This document shows, piece after piece, positions 60,109 to 64,000 of a stretch of 64,000 nucleotides of DNA. The translations under genes were made by a program, and so were the position numbers. The notes below the pieces were generated by a model. It saw only the letters and a list, made by a program, of their open reading frames with translations. It searched no databases and was not told the DNA's origin. Origin of the DNA: ZC4RG17 sp035304485 (GTDB taxonomy: Bacteria; Actinomycetota; Acidimicrobiia; Spongiisociales; ZC4RG35); the NCBI GenBank assembly GCA_035304485.1, contig DATGPZ010000082.1, forward strand, positions 13,185 to 77,184, written 5' to 3'. Position 1 is the stretch's first letter. The number at the start of each line of letters is the position of its first letter.

Positions 60109-61329
60109 ATGTTCGACGTCCAGATCGCCCGGGCCGCGTTCCCGGCCCTAGAACGTTCGCAAGACGGGACACCCGTCGCCTACTTCGACGGCCCCGGTGG
60201 CACACAAGTCCCGGAATCCGTCATCCATGCGATGCAACGCCCCTTGTACGAGGGAGTCTCGAACCTCGGGGGTGCGTTCGCCTCCTCTCAGCTGGCCGAA
60301 GAGATCACCCACGAAGCGCGGAAGGCGGGAGCCGATCTGGTCGGTGCCGTCGATCCCGAGGAGATCGTTTTCGGGCAGAACATGACTTCTCTCACCTTCG
60401 CCATGAGCCGTGCCCTGGCCCGCACATGGAGGCCCGGGGATCGGATCGTGGTCACGGGCTTGGATCACGACGCCAACGTGACCCCATGGCGCATGGCCGC
60501 GGCCGACGCCGGGGTGGCGGTCGATCTCGTGCCGTTCGACCTGGACGACTTCCGTCTCCACCCCGAGGCGTTCGACCAGGTGCTGACCGACAGGACCCGG
60601 CTGGTGGCGGTCACCCATGCCTCCAATGCCATCGGGACGATTCCGGATGTAGCGGACATCGCCGAGCGAGCCCACGCCGTCGGCGCCCTGGTCTATGTCG
60701 ACGCCGTGCACTACGCCCCGCATGGGCCGATCGACGTGGCCGCGATCGGTGCCGACTTCCTGGTGGCGTCCGCCTACAAGTTCTACGGTCCCCACACCGG
60801 TCTGCTGTACGGCAGGCGGGAGCTGCTCGAAGACCTGGTGCCTTACAAGGTGCGTCCGGCGCCCGATCGGGGAGCGGGCCGGTGGGAGACGGGCACCCAG
60901 AGTTTCGAGTCGCTGGCGGGAGTGAGAGCGGCCGTCGACTACCTGGCGTCTCTGGGAGAGGGACCAGATCGTCGATCCGCCATCGTCGATGGACATGCCC
61001 GGGTCTCAGAACACCTCGATCGTCTCACCGAGCGGTTCTTCGATGGTCTCGACGGCCACGTCACCTTGTATGGGATCCGATCCGTGGAGGACCGCACGCC
61101 GACCTTCGCCATCACTGTGGAAGACCAGGACCCGTCGACGGTGGCGCAGTTCCTCGGGACACGAGGGTTGTACGTGTGGGACGGGCACTACTACGCCATC
61201 GAGCCGATGCGACGGCTGGGTCTGCTCGAGACCGGGGGAGCGGTTCGCATCGGCTTCGTCCACACCACCACGGAAGCCGAAGTCGATCGGCTGCTGGAAG
61301 CCTTGGCCCAAGCCGGATCTCTGCAATGA
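60109..61329 (+). CDS. Cysteine desulfurase-like PLP enzyme without any cysteine
   Basis: A 406-aa aminotransferase class V protein. The PLP lysine is K224 in VASAYKFYGPHTG, with HASNAIGTIPD and VDAVHYAPHGPID before it. The family resembles SufS-type desulfurases (VC1184 subfamily). But the protein contains no cysteine at all, so the persulfide-forming residue of desulfurases is absent and it should not deliver sulfur in the usual way. A lyase or aminotransferase acting on another substrate is likelier. Single gene; hsp20 follows with its own promoter. Confidence 0.88.
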   Translation: MFDVQIARAAFPALERSQDGTPVAYFDGPGGTQVPESVIHAMQRPLYEGVSNLGGAFASSQLAEEITHEARKAGADLVGAVDPEEIVFGQNMTSLTFAMSRALARTWRPGDRIVVTGLDHDANVTPWRMAAADAGVAVDLVPFDLDDFRLHPEAFDQVLTDRTRLVAVTHASNAIGTIPDVADIAERAHAVGALVYVDAVHYAPHGPIDVAAIGADFLVASAYKFYGPHTGLLYGRRELLEDLVPYKVRPAPDRGAGRWETGTQSFESLAGVRAAVDYLASLGEGPDRRSAIVDGHARVSEHLDRLTERFFDGLDGHVTLYGIRSVEDRTPTFAITVEDQDPSTVAQFLGTRGLYVWDGHYYAIEPMRRLGLLETGGAVRIGFVHTTTEAEVDRLLEALAQAGSLQ

Positions 61330-61337
61330 TCTGAGTC

Positions 61338-61366
61338 TTGACGTATCAGATTTTCTGATGTATCCT
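61338..61366 (+). promoter_or_regulatory. hsp20 promoter with palindromic operator in the spacer
   Basis: A clear -35 TTGACG (61338-61343) and -10 TATCCT (61361-61366) are separated by 17 bp. The spacer holds the perfect inverted repeat ATCAGA-TTT-TCTGAT (61345-61359), placed where a repressor would block polymerase. It is distinctly A+T-rich against the surroundings. It does not match the CIRCE or HspR/HAIR sequences. The regulator is unknown. Confidence 0.8.
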
Positions 61367-61435
61367 ATGGGGTGCTCGAAGGGCTCATTGGACGCCCGAG
61401 AGACACAGACCTCAAAGGACGAGGAGGTGAAGCAG

Positions 61436-61840
61436 ATGTTGCTGAGATTCGATCCGTTCGCCGAGTTCGATCGGATGGCCCGACGACTCGAAGGTGGAAC
61501 CTTCATGGCCGCCGACGGCTACCGCATGGACGACGCCCTCGTGCTCCACCTCGACATGCCGGGTCTCGATCCTGACTCGATCGACATGACGGTCGAGAAG
61601 GACACCCTCACGGTATCCGCCGAACGGAACTGGGAGCCTGCCGAGGGCCACCAGGTACTCCTGGAGGAGCGTCCCACCGGAACCTTCACCCGGCGCTTCT
61701 TCCTGGGTGATGGACTCGACACCGATGCCATCGAGGCGGGTTACGACCAGGGTGTGCTCACGGTGAGGATTCCGGTACGGGAAGCCGCCCGGCCCAAGAA
61801 GATCACGGTCGGTAGCGCCGATCGAGCCCTCACCGGCTGA
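61436..61840 (+). CDS. Small heat-shock protein Hsp20
   Basis: ATP-independent chaperone that holds unfolding proteins. The 134-aa protein has the alpha-crystallin domain from about residue 38 (DDALVLHLDMPGLDPDSIDM, VEKDTLTVSAER, FTRRFFLGDGLDTDAIEAGY, GVLTVRIPV). Start ATG 61436 follows a strong ribosome-binding site GAGGAGG at 61421-61427. A promoter lies at 61338-61366 and a terminator hairpin at 61846-61873, so it is a self-contained stress gene. Confidence 0.94.
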   Translation: MLLRFDPFAEFDRMARRLEGGTFMAADGYRMDDALVLHLDMPGLDPDSIDMTVEKDTLTVSAERNWEPAEGHQVLLEERPTGTFTRRFFLGDGLDTDAIEAGYDQGVLTVRIPVREAARPKKITVGSADRALTG

Positions 61841-61845
61841 CAGAG

Positions 61846-61873
61846 AGAGGGCCCCGCACCGCCGGGGCCCTCT
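61846..61873 (+). terminator. Terminator hairpin after hsp20
   Basis: A perfect 11-bp stem AGAGGGCCCCG (61846-61856) with CGGGGCCCTCT (61863-61873), 6-nt loop, 5 bp after the hsp20 stop. Only a weak T tract follows, as is usual for G+C-rich actinobacteria. Confidence 0.8.
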
Positions 61874-62004
61874 ATGGATTGGAACTCGGGAGTGGGAAGG
61901 AGCGATGTCGTTCGGATCGCCTCGTGGACCCGAGGTCGCCGGTTGCTGGACGCCTCGACGAGCTCTCCTGACGATGACGGCTCGACCCGGCCAAACGTGA
62001 TGAC

Positions 62005-62493
62005 GTGACCGATACCGTGGTGCGCAACGCCGTCCCCGGTGACATAGCCGGGATCTGTCGGTTCGGTGACCGATACATCGAGGATCACTATGCCCCGATC
62101 ATCGGCCCGGAGGCGGCGGCTGCGCAGGTCCGTGATTGGTGGAACACCGAGGCGATCACGGCTGCGGTGCAGGAGGGTCTCGTGGTGGTCGCCGAGGGCG
62201 ATGGCGAGATCCTGGGAGTTGCCCAGCGTGGTCGTCACGGCGAGGACCACGTCGTCTACAAGCTCTACGTCCATCCCGACCACCGTGGTCGGGGAATGGG
62301 GGGGAGGCTGCTCGACGCCCTGGTCGCTCAATTGCCGACCGGAACGGATCGTCTGTACATCGAGCATTTCGCCGGCAACGTTCGCGCCGCGTCGTTCTAC
62401 GAACGCGAGGGTTACCGAGTGGAGCGGGTGGAGCCGAGCCCGACCGGCGACCCTTCCCTCGATGTGGTGTGGCGAGTTCGGCGGCTCGACTGA
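62005..62493 (+). CDS. GNAT-family N-acetyltransferase
   Basis: A 162-aa acetyl-CoA-dependent transferase. The acetyl-CoA loop is KLYVHPDHRGRGMGGRLLDAL, with the C-terminal strand SFYEREGYRVERVEP. Start GTG 62005 (TDTVVRNAVPGDIAGICRFG) fits the family's first strand and helix. The substrate is not predictable. 55 bp before metY. Confidence 0.9.
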   Translation: MTDTVVRNAVPGDIAGICRFGDRYIEDHYAPIIGPEAAAAQVRDWWNTEAITAAVQEGLVVVAEGDGEILGVAQRGRHGEDHVVYKLYVHPDHRGRGMGGRLLDALVAQLPTGTDRLYIEHFAGNVRAASFYEREGYRVERVEPSPTGDPSLDVVWRVRRLD

Positions 62494-62547
62494 GAGGCGG
62501 GTGGTGCGTGGAATCGGGTGCCGGCGGTCACCGTTACCCTGTGGCGG

Positions 62548-63828
62548 ATGGAGAGCGAGTACGGCTTCGCCACCCGATCGATCCATGCCGGCCAGCGGCC
62601 CGATCCCGAGACCGGCGCCCGGGCCATGCCCATCTATGCCACCACGAGCTTCGTGTTCGAAGACGCCGCCGAGGCGGCGGACCTGTTCGCCCTCCAGACC
62701 TACGGAAACATCTACACCCGGATCGGCAACCCGACCACCGCCGCGTTCGAAGAGCGCATTGCCTCACTGGAGGGAGGCTTGGGGGCCGTGGCGACCGCCT
62801 CTGGGCAGGCCGCCCAACTGGTGGCGATCCTCACCATATGCAGCCAAGGTGATCACATCGTCGCCGCCAACAACCTCTATGGCGGCACCTACACGCAACT
62901 CGACGTGACACTGCGCAAGATGGGCATCGACGTCACGTTCGTCGATCCCTCCGATCTCGACGCCGTGGAGGCAGCGGTCACCGATCGGACGAAGCTCCTC
63001 TACGGGGAGACGATCGGCAATCCCCGCGCCGATGTACTCGACATCGAGGGGTTCGCCGACATCGCCCATCGTCACGGAGTCCCGCTGGTGATCGACAACA
63101 CCTTCGCCACTCCGTACCTCTGCCGGCCGATCGAGCACGGAGCAGACATCGTCGTCCATTCGGCCACGAAGTTCATCGGCGGGCATGGCGCCGTGATCGC
63201 CGGTGTCGTCGTCGAGAGCGGCAGGTTCCCTTGGGACAACGGCAAGTTCCCAGGCATCGTGGAGCCGTCCCCCGCCTATCACGGTCTCCGCTTCTGGGAG
63301 AACTTCCGCGAGTTCGCCTACCTCACCAAGGCGCGGACGGAGTTGGTCCGTGACCTGGGACCAGCCTTGTCACCCTTCAACAGCTTCCTCCTGCTTCTGG
63401 GGCTCGAGACGCTTCCGCTGCGAATGCAGCGGCATGTGGAGAACGCCGCCGCAGTCGCCCGGTTCCTGGCCGATCACCCGGCCGTGGCCTGGGTGTCGTA
63501 TCCGATCTTCGACGACAGCCCCACCCGCGACCTGGCGGCCAAGTACACGCCCGCCGGCCCGGGAGCGGTGTTCACGTTCGGTGTCACAGGCGGTTACGAA
63601 GCAGGAGTCCGCTTCATCGAGGGCGTCGAGCTGGCCAGCCACCTCGCCAACGTCGGGGACGCCAAGACGTTGGTGATCCACCCTGCCTCGACCACTCATC
63701 AGCAGGTCCCGGACGAGGAACGCATCGCCGCCGGGGTCGGTGACGACATGATCCGGATCTCGGTGGGGCTCGAGGACCTCGACGACATCCTGGCTGATCT
63801 GGACCGGGCATTGGGAGGTGGAGGATGA
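62548..63828 (+). CDS. metY: O-acetylhomoserine sulfhydrylase
   Basis: Makes homocysteine from O-acetylhomoserine and sulfide with PLP. About 426 aa of the Cys/Met metabolism family: FATRSIHAGQRPDPETGARA, the YTRIGNPTTAAFEERIASLEGG signature, the PLP lysine in VVHSATKFIGGHG, and TLVIHPASTTHQQVPDEER. The longer length and ASTTH motif separate it from cystathionine gamma-synthase/lyase. ATG 62548 is chosen; an upstream GTG at 62518 adds ten unrelated residues. It overlaps the CoA-binding gene (ATGA). Confidence 0.94.
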   Translation: MESEYGFATRSIHAGQRPDPETGARAMPIYATTSFVFEDAAEAADLFALQTYGNIYTRIGNPTTAAFEERIASLEGGLGAVATASGQAAQLVAILTICSQGDHIVAANNLYGGTYTQLDVTLRKMGIDVTFVDPSDLDAVEAAVTDRTKLLYGETIGNPRADVLDIEGFADIAHRHGVPLVIDNTFATPYLCRPIEHGADIVVHSATKFIGGHGAVIAGVVVESGRFPWDNGKFPGIVEPSPAYHGLRFWENFREFAYLTKARTELVRDLGPALSPFNSFLLLLGLETLPLRMQRHVENAAAVARFLADHPAVAWVSYPIFDDSPTRDLAAKYTPAGPGAVFTFGVTGGYEAGVRFIEGVELASHLANVGDAKTLVIHPASTTHQQVPDEERIAAGVGDDMIRISVGLEDLDDILADLDRALGGGG

Positions 63829-64000
63829 CCGCGATCGTCGAAGCCGCAGCCCGGGATCGCCTGCGGATCATCCAGCAGGCGGAGTCGGTGGCACTCGTTG
63901 GCGTCTCCGCCAACCCACTTCGCTCCTCCAACTTCGTCGCCACCTACCTGCAGCGCACCGACCTGAGGCTGTATCCGGTCAATCCCAACTACGACGAGGT
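63825..64000 (+). CDS. CoA-binding domain protein (YccU-like), 3' end cut by window edge
   Basis: Open from ATG 63825 to the right edge, 58 codons. It shows the start of a CoA-binding Rossmann domain: SVALVGVSANPLRSSNFVAT, then LRLYPVNPNYDEV. Coupled to metY by ATGA; this metY-CoA-binding pairing is common in bacteria. Full length should be near 140 aa. Function in the family is poorly known. Confidence 0.87.
   Translation, partial: MTAIVEAAARDRLRIIQQAESVALVGVSANPLRSSNFVATYLQRTDLRLYPVNPNYDE

Noticed and set aside
61846..61873. The GC-rich palindrome as a recombination or attachment site
   Set aside because: It lies 5 bp after the hsp20 stop and has stem-loop form; a terminator is the simpler reading, and no integrase or matching partner site is present.

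Overview
The window is a G+C-rich chromosomal segment of an actinobacterium, probably of the Acidimicrobiia type. The lineage rests on a WhiB regulator, NucS (the actinobacterial and archaeal mismatch endonuclease), an F420-type luciferase-like oxidoreductase, an aa3/caa3 oxidase with cytochrome c fused to subunit II, lipoproteins with Thr/Ser-rich linkers, and frequent GTG/TTG starts with 4-bp gene overlaps. No rRNA, tRNA, CRISPR array, prophage or insertion sequence was seen. The species cannot be fixed from the sequence alone.

Layout. 1-8925: glnE (cut by the left edge), nadE with a class IV aminotransferase, an M23 peptidase, a lipoprotein, mgtE and greA. 9002-15395: a selenoprotein form of selD (in-frame UGA followed by a hairpin), a thioredoxin-like [2Fe-2S] ferredoxin, an alpha/beta hydrolase, a penicillin-acylase-family enzyme and two membrane proteins. 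15595-22691: the oxidase operon ctaC-ctaD-ctaE-ctaF with a thioredoxin-like lipoprotein, then divergent ctaB, a 32-aa ORF and lgt. 22734-23949: a Phe/Tyr-rich leader peptide and terminator ahead of a DAHP-synthase-like/chorismate mutase fusion whose DAHPS active site is heavily altered. 23992-32410: an LLM oxidoreductase, then a TetR gene divergent from a tightly coupled operon of two divergent adenosylhomocysteinase-like proteins, a sugar-type ABC importer without an ATPase, and a nucleoside-deaminase-like amidohydrolase. This operon is the best candidate for an undescribed system.

32433-38213: complete Mrp antiporter operon (A-G, complement strand). 38332-45799: carboxylate-amine ligase, Tag, a membrane-anchored sulfite-oxidase-fold protein, a repeat-filled 458-bp gap, an unknown protein, sulfurtransferase, DUF2905, a 5'-3' exonuclease and a Mut7-C protein. 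45832-52339: fba, nhaA, a 53-aa zinc ribbon and an FAD oxidoreductase on one strand; DUF454, MFS and nucS on the other. 52361-64000: a frameshifted VOC gene, trmL, M20 and M50 peptidases, acyl-CoA dehydrogenase, whiB, a DsbA-like protein, rimK with its zinc-protease partner and a YibE/F protein, a cysteine-free desulfurase homologue, hsp20 with a readable promoter, a GNAT, metY and a CoA-binding protein cut by the right edge.

Together the genes describe an aerobic heterotroph with a Na+/H+ economy (Mrp, NhaA), selenocysteine use, and scavenging of organic compounds. A heptamer tandem repeat (AGTCGGA) occurs directly after the stop codons of three genes, with a degenerate trace after a fourth.
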